A stretch of DNA of 64,000 nucleotides from Acidimicrobiia bacterium (GTDB lineage: Bacteria; Actinomycetota; Acidimicrobiia; Spongiisociales; Spongiisociaceae), in the NCBI GenBank assembly GCA_022827785.1, contig JAJEIM010000037.1, positions 1 to 64,000 on the forward strand, in the 5' to 3' direction. Numbering within the stretch: position 1 is the stretch's first letter; each line of letters starts with the position of its first letter. The notes below the pieces were generated by a model. The model saw nothing but the letters and a program-made list of their open reading frames with translations. It was not told where the DNA came from and did not search any database. A program made the translations under genes and the position numbers. Positions 43,777 through 52,185 of this stretch are shown one piece after another.

Positions 43777-43801
43777 CCCATTTTACAGTTTGTAAAGTGG
43801 G
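43777..43801. promoter_or_regulatory. 25-base palindrome around TTTACA-GTT-TGTAAA
   Basis: The core at 43782-43796 is a perfect 6-3-6 inverted repeat, extended by matching CCCA/TGGG arms at 43777-43780 and 43798-43801 with one mismatched pair between. It sits midway between two divergent C-N hydrolase genes, about 20 bases from one start and 51 from the other. Confidence 0.65.
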
Positions 43802-43851
43802 ATGACACTCCCCCTCGCGGGGATGCCTCGGGTGGCAAGGGAGGCCAGGTA

Positions 43852-44694
43852 ATGCCGAACGTAGTGAGGGCTGCTCTCGTTCAGAGCGAGTGGACCGGCG
43901 ACAAGGAATCGATGGTCGCCAAGAACATCGAGTACGCCCGCCAGGCCGCCGCCCAGGGCGCGCAGATCCTCTGCTTCCAGGAGATCTTCAGCGGGCCCTA
44001 CTTCTGCACCGAGCAGCGCAACGAGCACTTCGACACCGCGGAACCGATCCCGGACGGACCCACCGTCACCAAGATGATCGATCTCGCCAGGGAGACCGGG
44101 ATGGTGCTGGTCGTGCCCATCTTCGAGGTCGAGGACACCGGCCACTACTACAACACCGCCGCGGTCATCGACTCCGACGGCACCTTCCTCGGCAAGTACC
44201 GCAAGACCCATATCCCGCAGGTAGCGGGGTTCTGGGAGAAGTTCTACTTCCGTCCCGGCAACCTCGGCTTCCCGGTGTTCGACACCGCGGTAGGCCGCGT
44301 CGGCGTGTACATCTGCTACGACCGCCACTTCCCGGAGGGATGGCGAGAGCTGGGCCTGGCGGGCGCCAAGATCGTCTTCAACCCCTCGGCCACCACCCGC
44401 GGACACTCCAAGTACCTGTGGGAACTGGAGCAGCCGGCCGCAGCGGTGGCCAACGAGTATTTCGTCGGCGCCATCAACCGGGTCGGGAGCGAGGACCTGG
44501 AGGACACCGACTACTACGGGAGCTCCTATTTCGCGTCGCCGCGCGGGGAGATCATCGGCGGCACGGGCTCCGACACCGCCGACGACGTAGTGGTGCGCGA
44601 CCTAGACCTCGACCTGATCGAGGAGGTCCGTCATCACTGGGCCTTCTACCGGGACCGCCGCCCGGAGACATACGACCAGATCTCGTCTCCATGA
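43852..44694 (+). CDS. Nitrilase-superfamily C-N hydrolase (beta-ureidopropionase / N-carbamoylputrescine amidase-like)
   Basis: 280 residues. Triad: Glu in CFQEIFSGPYFC, Lys in YRKTHIPQVAGFWEKFYF, Cys in VGVYICYDRHFPEGWR. It closely resembles bacterial enzymes annotated as beta-ureidopropionase or N-carbamoylputrescine amidase, which remove the carbamoyl group from ring-opened pyrimidines or from polyamine intermediates. It is transcribed divergently from the D-carbamoylase-like gene across a strong palindrome. Which of the two activities it has cannot be told. Confidence 0.85.
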   Translation: MPNVVRAALVQSEWTGDKESMVAKNIEYARQAAAQGAQILCFQEIFSGPYFCTEQRNEHFDTAEPIPDGPTVTKMIDLARETGMVLVVPIFEVEDTGHYYNTAAVIDSDGTFLGKYRKTHIPQVAGFWEKFYFRPGNLGFPVFDTAVGRVGVYICYDRHFPEGWRELGLAGAKIVFNPSATTRGHSKYLWELEQPAAAVANEYFVGAINRVGSEDLEDTDYYGSSYFASPRGEIIGGTGSDTADDVVVRDLDLDLIEEVRHHWAFYRDRRPETYDQISSP

Positions 44695-44725
44695 GCCGGG
44701 CGATCCGGCCTCCCCGCATCATCTG

Positions 44726-46504
44726 ATGCCACGCCGGTCCCTGTCACCGTCCTCCGACCTCTCCGGGGGGAAGAGCCCCATCGGCCGGTCATCGCGGCTG
44801 ATCGCCCTGGTCACGGTCGTCGCCTTGCTCATCGGCGCCCCGCCGGCGTTCGGCGCTGACGGCGTGCAGTATCCGGGGCCGAGCGGTACCTTCACAGACG
44901 ACGACGGAAGCGTCCACGAGGAGAACATCGAGGCATTGGTCGTGGCCGGCATCACCCGAGGCTGCGACGAGAACCTCTACTGCCCGGGCAAGGAGATCAC
45001 CCGAGCCCAGGTGGCCTCCTTCCTGGACCGGGGCTTACAGCTACCGGACACGGACACGGACTTCTTCTCGGACGACGACGGGAGCGTCCACGAGGATGCC
45101 ATCAACCGCATCGCCGCGGCCGGCATCACGCAAGGCTGCGGCGAGGACCTCTACTGCGGCGCGAAACTGCTCACCAGGGCGCAGATGGCAACGCTGCTGG
45201 TCCGCTCCATCGCCGGTCTGTCACCGGCGACCACGGACCATTTCACCGATGATGACGGATCCGTGCACGAGGACGCCATCAACATCCTGGCCGAGAACGG
45301 AATCACCCAGGGTTGCGACACGGGTCGCTACTGCCCGGGCGAACGTGTTCGCAGGTCCGCCATGGCTTCCTTCCTCGCCCGTGCGCTCGGGCTGGAACCA
45401 TCCCAGCCTCCGGCCACATCTCCGTGGCGCCTGGAACTCGTGCTGGATCGCATTCAGGGCGGCACCACCGACCTTCAGGCGCCGGCGGAGGACGACAGGT
45501 TGTTCCTGGTGACCAAGGACGGGCTCATCCGCATCATCAGCGACGGCGCCTTCCTGCCCGAGCCGTTCCTCGACCTCACGGACAGCGTGCTCGATGAGGG
45601 ATCCGAACAGGGGTTGCTGGGTCTGGCCTTCCACCCGGACTACGGCACCAATCGCAGGTTCTACGTCTTCTACACGGATGCCAACGGTCCGGACGGGCAC
45701 AGCCGGGTGTTCGAGTACCTGGCCGACGCTTCCGACCCCGACCGGGCTGATCCGTCGACGGCCCGCCACATCATCACGTTCGAGCAACGACCCACATCCG
45801 CGACCCACAAGGGCGGGCAGATGCAGTTCGGGGCTGACGGATTCCTCTACATCGCGGTGGGAGACGGTGGCGGATACCGGGATCCGTTCGAGCACGGTGA
45901 GAACCCGCAGACCGAGTTGGGAACCATCGTGCGAATCGATGTGGACGTCGACCCCGGCGCGGATCCTGTCTACGGGATCCCGCCCGGCAATCCCTTCGCG
46001 GACGGGGCGGACGGCCTGCCGGAGGTCTGGGCGTACGGGCTGCGGAATCCGTGGCGGTTCAGCTTCGACGGTCCGTACATCTACATCGGCGACGTGGGGC
46101 ACCTGGCCGCGGAGGAGGTGAACATCGCCGACGCCTCCGTCGCCGGGATCAACTACGGATGGGACACCATGGAGGGGACAGCCTGCTACGAGCCTCCCGC
46201 AGGCTGCGACATGGAGGGGCTATTCATCCCCCAGGTCGCATATTCCCACGAGGAGGGTGTGGCCGTCATCGGCGGCTACGTGTACCGGGGAACCGCGATC
46301 CCGGAGATGGTCGGCCGTTACTTCTACGCGGACTTCGTCGGCGGGTGGATACGCACCTTCCTGTACGACGATGGGGTGACCGAGCACTACGACTGGTCAC
46401 AGAGCGTAGAGCTAGACAGGTTCGTCTGGTCGTTCGGCGTAGACGGGCATGGGGAGATGTACGTGCTGGCCCGCTATCGCGTCTGGAAGATCGTCCCGAA
46501 CTAG
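44726..46504 (+). CDS. Secreted SLH-domain protein with PQQ-type sugar dehydrogenase (sorbosone dehydrogenase) domain
   Basis: 592 residues. A signal peptide (about residues 24-45) is followed by three S-layer-homology-like repeats, each with DDDGSVHE, GIT.GC, YC and a TRAQ/RSAM helix. From about residue 230 the rest is a six-bladed GSDH-type beta propeller (GLLGLAFHPDYGTNRRFYVFYT; GDGGGYRDPFEHGENPQTELG; GLRNPWRFSFDG; EEVNIADASVAGINYGWD). It should be held on the cell surface and oxidise a sugar-like compound if PQQ binds. A paralogous propeller without SLH repeats is at 61739-63064. Confidence 0.85.
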   Translation: MPRRSLSPSSDLSGGKSPIGRSSRLIALVTVVALLIGAPPAFGADGVQYPGPSGTFTDDDGSVHEENIEALVVAGITRGCDENLYCPGKEITRAQVASFLDRGLQLPDTDTDFFSDDDGSVHEDAINRIAAAGITQGCGEDLYCGAKLLTRAQMATLLVRSIAGLSPATTDHFTDDDGSVHEDAINILAENGITQGCDTGRYCPGERVRRSAMASFLARALGLEPSQPPATSPWRLELVLDRIQGGTTDLQAPAEDDRLFLVTKDGLIRIISDGAFLPEPFLDLTDSVLDEGSEQGLLGLAFHPDYGTNRRFYVFYTDANGPDGHSRVFEYLADASDPDRADPSTARHIITFEQRPTSATHKGGQMQFGADGFLYIAVGDGGGYRDPFEHGENPQTELGTIVRIDVDVDPGADPVYGIPPGNPFADGADGLPEVWAYGLRNPWRFSFDGPYIYIGDVGHLAAEEVNIADASVAGINYGWDTMEGTACYEPPAGCDMEGLFIPQVAYSHEEGVAVIGGYVYRGTAIPEMVGRYFYADFVGGWIRTFLYDDGVTEHYDWSQSVELDRFVWSFGVDGHGEMYVLARYRVWKIVPN

Positions 46505-46544
46505 GGCGTGCTCAAGCTATGCGCATTCGTTAGGTAATCAGGGT

Positions 46545-46829
46545 CTAGCCCTTCTCGGTCGTCGGGTCGATGATCTTGCCGATCTCGGTTACCACGGTCG
46601 CCGGGAATCCGCTGCGCTCGGCATGCTCGTCGATCAGTTCCGGGCTGTCGCAGACGTAGATGCAGAAGGTCTTCTCACCGGCGACGTAGCTGTGCTCCCA
46701 CTGGATGTGCTTGCCCTCGGACTGCATCGCTCGCAGGACCGAGTTGGACTGTCCGGCCGCATCGCGCAACTGCTCGCGCTCGGCCGAGCCGATGTCAGGA
46801 ATGTCCCGCTCGATTACGAAGCGTCGCAT
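46545..46829 (-). CDS. DUF4242 small protein
   Basis: 94 residues with a good ribosome site (AGGGAGGACC). The pattern MRRFVIERDIPDIGSAER ... WEHSYVAGEKTFCIYVCDSPELIDEHAERSGFP is that of DUF4242, a ferredoxin-like fold; one characterised member (SCO4226) binds nickel. No metal-related gene is adjacent. The function here is unknown. Confidence 0.8.
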   Translation of the reverse strand: MRRFVIERDIPDIGSAEREQLRDAAGQSNSVLRAMQSEGKHIQWEHSYVAGEKTFCIYVCDSPELIDEHAERSGFPATVVTEIGKIIDPTTEKG

Positions 46830-46862
46830 AGGGTCCTCCCTTGGTGTCTCCTACTCCGGACT

Positions 46863-47627
46863 CTACCCCTCCTGGAGCGCCCTGACGTAGAGAGCCACGG
46901 CTTCGATCTCGGCAGCCGTCAGTATGTCGCCCCACCCAGGCATGAGCTTGCCGCGTCCGTTGACGATGACCGACGTTATCTCGGCCAGAGGGAGAGTCGA
47001 CTGCCGGAGGTCGGCGCCGGTGCCACCTTCCCCTGATTCGCTGTGGCACACCACGCAGTTGACCGAGTACACGGCCGAGCCGTCGACGGCCGGGACGGTG
47101 GTAGTCGTAGTCGTGGTGGTGGTCGTGGTGGTCGGGGTAGGCGGCCGGGTCGTAGTGGTGGTCGTCGTGGGCGCCCGGGTCGTAGTGGTGGTCGGCCGCG
47201 CGGTGGTGGTAGTCGACTCCACCGTGACGGGTGGCGCCTCGGTCGTGGTGGTCCCGCCCTCATCCGCGGTGCTCGTCACCGGCACGGTTGAAGTCGCGGT
47301 GCTGGTGGCGGTCGTCTCCCCGGTCGTAGTGGTGGCCTCCGGCACTTGCGAGGTAGTCGCCGAGGATGGTTCGTTTGTGACCGGTACCGACGTGGAAACT
47401 GTCGCCGGCGTGCCGTCCGGCTGCGTCCCGAGCGTGGTCTCCGGAACAGGAGTGGCGACTACGCGGGTGGTCGTCGTGGCTACCGCGGTAGTGGAACTGA
47501 CCGTGCCCGCTGTTAGAGCGGCCGGCCGTTCCGCGCCGCCGCAGCCGCCCGCGGCAGCCAGTGCGAGGAAGATCAGCGCAATCACAGGACGCTTGCCGCA
47601 GCGAAGGCTCAGCAACTCCACCTTCAT
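46863..47627 (-). CDS. Thr-rich cytochrome c lipoprotein
   Basis: 254 residues with AGGAGGAG upstream. A signal peptide with lipobox-like GGCG precedes a low-complexity linker of about 140 residues made largely of Thr, Pro, Val and Ser (runs of TTTTTT). The C-terminal 75 residues form a class I cytochrome c: haem motif CVVCH in YSVNCVVCHSESGEGGTGADL and a Met ligand in KLMPGWGDILT. The linker would project the haem domain from the membrane. It is possibly an electron acceptor for the secreted dehydrogenases nearby. Confidence 0.85.
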   Translation of the reverse strand: MKVELLSLRCGKRPVIALIFLALAAAGGCGGAERPAALTAGTVSSTTAVATTTTRVVATPVPETTLGTQPDGTPATVSTSVPVTNEPSSATTSQVPEATTTTGETTATSTATSTVPVTSTADEGGTTTTEAPPVTVESTTTTARPTTTTTRAPTTTTTTTRPPTPTTTTTTTTTTTTVPAVDGSAVYSVNCVVCHSESGEGGTGADLRQSTLPLAEITSVIVNGRGKLMPGWGDILTAAEIEAVALYVRALQEG

Positions 47628-47661
47628 CGGAGGTCTCCTCCTATTCGGTACTGGGGGCGGC

Positions 47662-50037
47662 TCAGCCGGGGAGAACCGGAGGAAGGGAAGGCTCGGCCAT
47701 CTCGCATACGGGCTCGTACTTTATCCCGCGCCCGGAGAGCCGATCGAGAACGATCTCCACGGCCTGCACCGTCTCCGCATTCGGGTGCATCAGGACTATG
47801 GACCCGTCCGTGATCCCTTCCAGCAGCCGTCCGGCCACGGTGGGCGCCGCCAGCCCGGCCCAGGCATTGGCGCTGGCTGTCCAGAGCACCACCCTGAGTC
47901 CGTGGGCAGCGGCCCATCCCTCGGTGAACTCGTTGGTGGAACCGTAGGGAGGACGAATGCATGGCGCGGCATGGTCGCCGAGAAGGTCCTGCGTACGCCC
48001 GACCGTCTCATCGAACTCCGCCCGGGTAAGGGTCGCCAGGTCCTCGTGACTCCAGGTGTGGTTCGCCAGCGTGTGTCCTTCCGAAACGATCCTCTGGATC
48101 ACATCCGGATATCGCTCCGCCCGCGCTCCGATCACGAAGAAGGTGGCCCGGACGCCGTAGCGACTCAGGACGTCGAGGAGCAGCGGGGTATACACGGGGT
48201 GCGGGCCGTCATCGAACGTCAGGTACACCACGGGGCCCGATCTCCCGACCGATGCCGAAGGGACACTTGCCGGCGTGTTCTCCAGTCCCCAGCAGCTGAC
48301 GGTGCCGTCCGTCCTGATCCCGCACGAGAACCGGTGCCCGGCGCTCACTTCCAGGAAACTCCCCGCAGGAGCATCCGCCTGGCCGAAGAGATCGGAACCC
48401 CAGCACGCAACAGAACCGTCAGTCCTCACCCCGCACGAATGGAGCAGACCGGCCGAGATCGAAGTGAACATCCCCTCCGGCGCCTCCGTTTCGCCGTTGT
48501 GGTTGTTACCCCAACAATCGACCGTTCTGTCCGTCCTGATCCCGCACGAGAACCGGTGCCCGGCGCTCACTTCCAGGAAACTCCCCGCAGGAGCATCCGC
48601 CTGGCCGAAGAGATCGGAACCCCAGCACGCAACAGAACCGTCAGTCCTCACCCCGCACGAATGAAGGAGACCGGCCGAGATCGAAGTGAACATCCCCTCC
48701 GGCGCCTCCGCCTGGCCGTAGTAGTTCCTCCCCCAGCAGGCGACTGTCCTGTCGTCCTCGATCCCGCACGAGAACCTGTATCCGGCACTTATGGCGAGAA
48801 AGCTCTCCGGCGGTGGCTCCAACCAGCGGCCGTTATTACCCCAGCAGACAGTGCTCCTGCCGGTCGTGATGGCGCAGGTATGCGACCAGCCTGCGGACAC
48901 CGCCGAGAACTCACCCCCCGGAGGCGACGCCTGACCCGACTCGTCGCTCCCCCAGCAGGCGACACTCCCATCAACTCCCACCCCGCACGAATGCCCCCAA
49001 CCCGCAGAAACCGCCACAAAACCACCCGACGGCGCATCCAACTGACCGTACAGATCACTCCCCCAGCAGACCACCGACCCGTCCAGCTCAAGACCACACG
49101 TATGGGACCAACCGGCCGACACCGCCGAGAACTCACCCCCCGGAGGCGACGCCTGACCCGATCCATCACTCCCCCAGCAGGCGACACTCCCATCAACCCC
49201 GACCCCGCACGAATGCCCCCAACCCGCAGAAACCGCCACAAAACCACCCGACGGCGCATCCAACTGACCTGAACCGGCACTCCCCCAACAGGCAACGCTC
49301 CCATCAACCCCCACCCCGCACGAATGCCCCCAACCCGCAGAAACCGCCACGAAACCACCCGACGGCGCATCCAACTGACCGTACAGATCACTCCCCCAGC
49401 AGACCACCGACCCGCCCGACTCGATCCCGCAGGTATGTCCCCAGCCGGCGGAAACGGACACGAACCGGCCCGCCGGAGGCGACGCCTGACCCGAGCTGTC
49501 ACTTCCCCAGCAAGCGACACTTCGATCAGGCCGGAGCCCGCACGAATGCCCCCAACCAGCGGAAACCGCCACGAAACCACCCGACGGCGCATCCAACTGA
49601 CCGTACAGATCACTCCCCCAGCAGACCACCGACCCGCCCAGCTCGATCCCGCATGTGTGGGAGAAGCCGGCGGCTACGGCCTGGAAAGCGCCGCCTGGAG
49701 CATCCAGTTTGCGATGATGGTCATCCCCCCAGCAGTGAACAGACCGGTCGGCTCTGATCCCGCAGGTATGTAAGGCCCCGGACGACACACTCCTCCACTG
49801 CTCCGTGTCTGGTTCCGTGAGAACGCCTTGTGAAGTAGGTGTCTCTTCGGCAGCGACACCGGCTGGAGCGCCCTGGCTCCCTTGCCCGGCGACATTCGTG
49901 TCAGCCTCCGGCAATTCATGCGCATGGGCCGTCCGGTCGGCGGGCAACACGAGTAGCAAGCAGATTGCCACCAGCATGGCGATGAGAGGGAAGGCATGGG
50001 ATCGTTGAGATGTCCCACAGTTACTGCCGACTCGCAT
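47662..50037 (-). CDS. Secreted RCC1-repeat protein with C-terminal polysaccharide deacetylase (NodB) domain
   Basis: 791 residues from ATG 50037 (GGGAG upstream); a longer frame starts at 50079. A signal peptide (LIAMLVAICLLLVLPADRTAHA) leads to 13-14 repeats of 37 residues of the form CG-x8-V-x-CWG, ending G(W/F/L)xHS, each with two Cys. The last 190 residues are a NodB domain: VYLTFDDGP, the metal HxxxH in ANHTWSHEDL, and RPPYG. It should deacetylate a cell-wall or surface polysaccharide. The repeats resemble RCC1 blades and could bind a ligand or wall. Several repeats are almost identical at DNA level. Confidence 0.85.
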   Translation of the reverse strand: MRVGSNCGTSQRSHAFPLIAMLVAICLLLVLPADRTAHAHELPEADTNVAGQGSQGAPAGVAAEETPTSQGVLTEPDTEQWRSVSSGALHTCGIRADRSVHCWGDDHHRKLDAPGGAFQAVAAGFSHTCGIELGGSVVCWGSDLYGQLDAPSGGFVAVSAGWGHSCGLRPDRSVACWGSDSSGQASPPAGRFVSVSAGWGHTCGIESGGSVVCWGSDLYGQLDAPSGGFVAVSAGWGHSCGVGVDGSVACWGSAGSGQLDAPSGGFVAVSAGWGHSCGVGVDGSVACWGSDGSGQASPPGGEFSAVSAGWSHTCGLELDGSVVCWGSDLYGQLDAPSGGFVAVSAGWGHSCGVGVDGSVACWGSDESGQASPPGGEFSAVSAGWSHTCAITTGRSTVCWGNNGRWLEPPPESFLAISAGYRFSCGIEDDRTVACWGRNYYGQAEAPEGMFTSISAGLLHSCGVRTDGSVACWGSDLFGQADAPAGSFLEVSAGHRFSCGIRTDRTVDCWGNNHNGETEAPEGMFTSISAGLLHSCGVRTDGSVACWGSDLFGQADAPAGSFLEVSAGHRFSCGIRTDGTVSCWGLENTPASVPSASVGRSGPVVYLTFDDGPHPVYTPLLLDVLSRYGVRATFFVIGARAERYPDVIQRIVSEGHTLANHTWSHEDLATLTRAEFDETVGRTQDLLGDHAAPCIRPPYGSTNEFTEGWAAAHGLRVVLWTASANAWAGLAAPTVAGRLLEGITDGSIVLMHPNAETVQAVEIVLDRLSGRGIKYEPVCEMAEPSLPPVLPG
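48270..49764 (-). repeat. Tandem 111-base repeat array coding for RCC1-like blades
   Basis: About 13.5 units of 37 codons. Blocks at 48307 and 48529 match over more than 140 bases with a spacing of 222 bases, so pairs of units have been copied recently. Codons are unusually rich in T and G third bases. Confidence 0.85.
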
Positions 50038-50086
50038 TGTCCCAGGCTCCCGATCGGAATCCAGTACTTCGACGGACACCCGGCGG

Positions 50087-50998
50087 TCAGCCAGCTCGGC
50101 GTCGGACCCAGGCGCTGAAACCCACCACCGCGAGGGCGGAGGCGGCGGCCAATCCTACCGGCACGGCCAGATCCGGACCCGGCGCCCCGAGGGTGGTAGC
50201 GCCGGCCCCGGTCTCGTCGCCGAGTCCGGCGGGCCATGGCCACAGGATGCGGAACGAGCCGAGCATCAGGCCGATCATGGCGGCTACCACCAGATCGTGG
50301 TGCTGATCCAGCAACCGGTGGAGGAACCGGGAGAAGAGTCCCAGCCCGACGGCCGCTCCGATTGCGAAACCGGCCAGATGGGCGAGACGGGCGTCATTGA
50401 TGGTCGCGAGTACGTGCTGGTACATGCCTATCGCCAGCAGCAGGAACGATCCGCTCACACCGGGCAGGATGAACGCGCAGATGGCCAGGGCGCCGGCACC
50501 CACGAATACATACCAGCGCGGGTCGGCGATCACTGACGACCGCAACCCGAACAGGACGAAGGAGGCGACGCCGACCATCCCCGCCACCGTGCCGTGGAGG
50601 ACACCCGGCTCGCGGATGATCCGCCACGCCACCCAGACGGACCCGGCGATGAGGCCGAAGAAGACGGCGGCCATCCGGACGGGATGGTCCCGTAACAAGT
50701 CCTCCACCACCCGGGCCAGCGAGAGGACCGCGATAGCCGCGCCCGCCACGACCGGGGCCAGGAAACACCACTCGACCCGTCCCGCGGCCCGCAGGGCGCC
50801 CCTGAAGTCCCCCTTCAATGCTCTCCCGGCCGCGAGGGCGCCGGAACCGACCGCGGACACCAGGCGCGGGTAGATGCCTGTGACCAGTGCCACCGTCCCG
50901 CCCGACACTCCTGGGACCAGGTCAGCCGATCCGATCGCGAAACCGCGGAGAGCCAGGAGCACCAGGCCGGTGACGGACGGACGGACGGGACGGTTCAC
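50087..50998 (-). CDS. DUF368 membrane protein (polyprenyl-phosphate transporter family)
   Basis: 303 residues with about eight to nine spans. The family signature is split into two halves: RGFAIGSADLVPGVSGGTVALVTGIYPRLV at the start and CAFILPGVSGSFLLLAIGMY later, the PGVSG repeats being diagnostic. Members (PopT/UptA types) recycle undecaprenyl phosphate across the membrane for wall synthesis. Transcribed in the same direction as the deacetylase gene with a 49-base gap. Confidence 0.87.
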   Translation of the reverse strand: MNRPVRPSVTGLVLLALRGFAIGSADLVPGVSGGTVALVTGIYPRLVSAVGSGALAAGRALKGDFRGALRAAGRVEWCFLAPVVAGAAIAVLSLARVVEDLLRDHPVRMAAVFFGLIAGSVWVAWRIIREPGVLHGTVAGMVGVASFVLFGLRSSVIADPRWYVFVGAGALAICAFILPGVSGSFLLLAIGMYQHVLATINDARLAHLAGFAIGAAVGLGLFSRFLHRLLDQHHDLVVAAMIGLMLGSFRILWPWPAGLGDETGAGATTLGAPGPDLAVPVGLAAASALAVVGFSAWVRRRAG

Positions 50999-51037
50999 GT
51001 GCGTCGCCCACCGTGATGTGCAATCACGAGACCGGCC

Positions 51038-52099
51038 TCATACCGAGAACCGCACCATCATCACGTCCCCGTCCCGGACCCGGTAGTCCCTGCCTTCGAC
51101 CCGCACGGCGCCGCTCGACCTGGCCTTCGCCCAGCCGCCGCACGCGATCACCCCGCTGATCGTGGCCACCTCGGCCCGGATGAATCCCCGCTCCATATCC
51201 GAATGGATCCGGCCTGCCGCCTCCCGTGCCCCGGTCCCGGCGGGAACCGTCCATGCCCTGGCGTCCCTGCGGTTGACCGTGTAGAAAGTGACCAGCCCGA
51301 GCGCGTCGTAGACGGTCCGCACCACCCGGGCCGTTGCCCCCTCTCCCAGACCGAGTCCCTCGTAGACCTCGGCTCGCTGGGACGCCTCCAGGCCGGCCAC
51401 CTCCTCCTCGATGAGGGCCGAGACCGCCAGTACCGGATCGGTGGCGGGTACAGCCTGACGAACCTGTCCGACCAGCATGTTGTGATCGGCATCGTCCTCG
51501 GAGACGTTGACGACCCAAGCGCACGGAAGCAGGCTCAGGGGCGCCATGTCCCGGAATGCCCGTAGCTCGATGTCCGACCAGGCCGGTTGCCGCAGTGGGG
51601 TTCCCTCGCCCAGCTGCTCCGCCGCCCTTGCGATCGCTCCGGCCACCGGGCGCAGGGACGGGTCGGCGGCGGCCTCCTTCAGGAGGCGCTCGTTGCGGCG
51701 CTCGAACATCTCGAAGTCCGACATGGCCACCTCCACCAACAGGTCCTCGGCCTGGACGACCGGATCCGTCCCGTGCTCATCGACCGGGACCGCACCCGAG
51801 TCGTGAGCCCGCACCACCGCCAGGAGCAGGTCGGGCTCGCGTCCCGCACCGAGCCCCCGGATCGAACCGGACCGGACGGCCGGGAGGTCGACCAGTTCCA
51901 GGCCGGCGTGGGTGATCCGGCGCGAGTTCTCCAGGACCGCGAGTCGCTCGAGGCGGGAGTCGGGCACCTTGACCGTCCCGACATTCGGTTCGGTGGTGGT
52001 GTATGGGTGTGGCGCGGTGAACGCCTCCAGACCGGTCAGGGCGTTGAACAGCGTGGTCTTGCCGACGTTGGGAAAGCCGAGGAGGCCGGCGCGGGTCAT
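51038..52099 (-). CDS. ychF: YchF/Obg-like P-loop NTPase with TGS domain
   Basis: 353 residues. Walker A is GFPNVGKTTL near residues 8-17, the DxxG region is LVDLPAV, and the base-specificity motif is NVSED rather than NKxD, as in YchF proteins that prefer ATP. A coiled-coil insert (FEMFERRNERLLKEAAAD) and a C-terminal TGS domain (VTFYTVNRRDARAWTVPAGTGAREAAGRIH) complete the family layout. It binds ribosomes and influences stress translation in other bacteria. The divergent gap to gpsA is about 86 bases. Confidence 0.9.
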   Translation of the reverse strand: MTRAGLLGFPNVGKTTLFNALTGLEAFTAPHPYTTTEPNVGTVKVPDSRLERLAVLENSRRITHAGLELVDLPAVRSGSIRGLGAGREPDLLLAVVRAHDSGAVPVDEHGTDPVVQAEDLLVEVAMSDFEMFERRNERLLKEAAADPSLRPVAGAIARAAEQLGEGTPLRQPAWSDIELRAFRDMAPLSLLPCAWVVNVSEDDADHNMLVGQVRQAVPATDPVLAVSALIEEEVAGLEASQRAEVYEGLGLGEGATARVVRTVYDALGLVTFYTVNRRDARAWTVPAGTGAREAAGRIHSDMERGFIRAEVATISGVIACGGWAKARSSGAVRVEGRDYRVRDGDVMMVRFSV

Positions 52100-52185
52100 G
52101 AACCGCTGAGGGTACCCACAAATCGCTCCGGTTTGGACGTGCTGGCACCGGCGGACGGGTGGATAACCATCTACGATTGCCTGTC

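Noticed and set aside
46503-46514. AGGGCGTGCTCA right after a stop codon, similar to the IS end at 9540
   Set aside because: One base differs, there is no partner end and no transposase remnant nearby.
46924-49272. 782-residue plus-strand open frame across the cytochrome and RCC1 genes
   Set aside because: Its Val-rich and Arg/Pro-repeat parts are the complements of the Thr linker and RCC1 repeats, and it spans two real genes.
48270-49764. Regular repeats that could suggest a CRISPR array
   Set aside because: The units are 111 bases, in frame, and encode RCC1-like blades with no spacer/repeat alternation.
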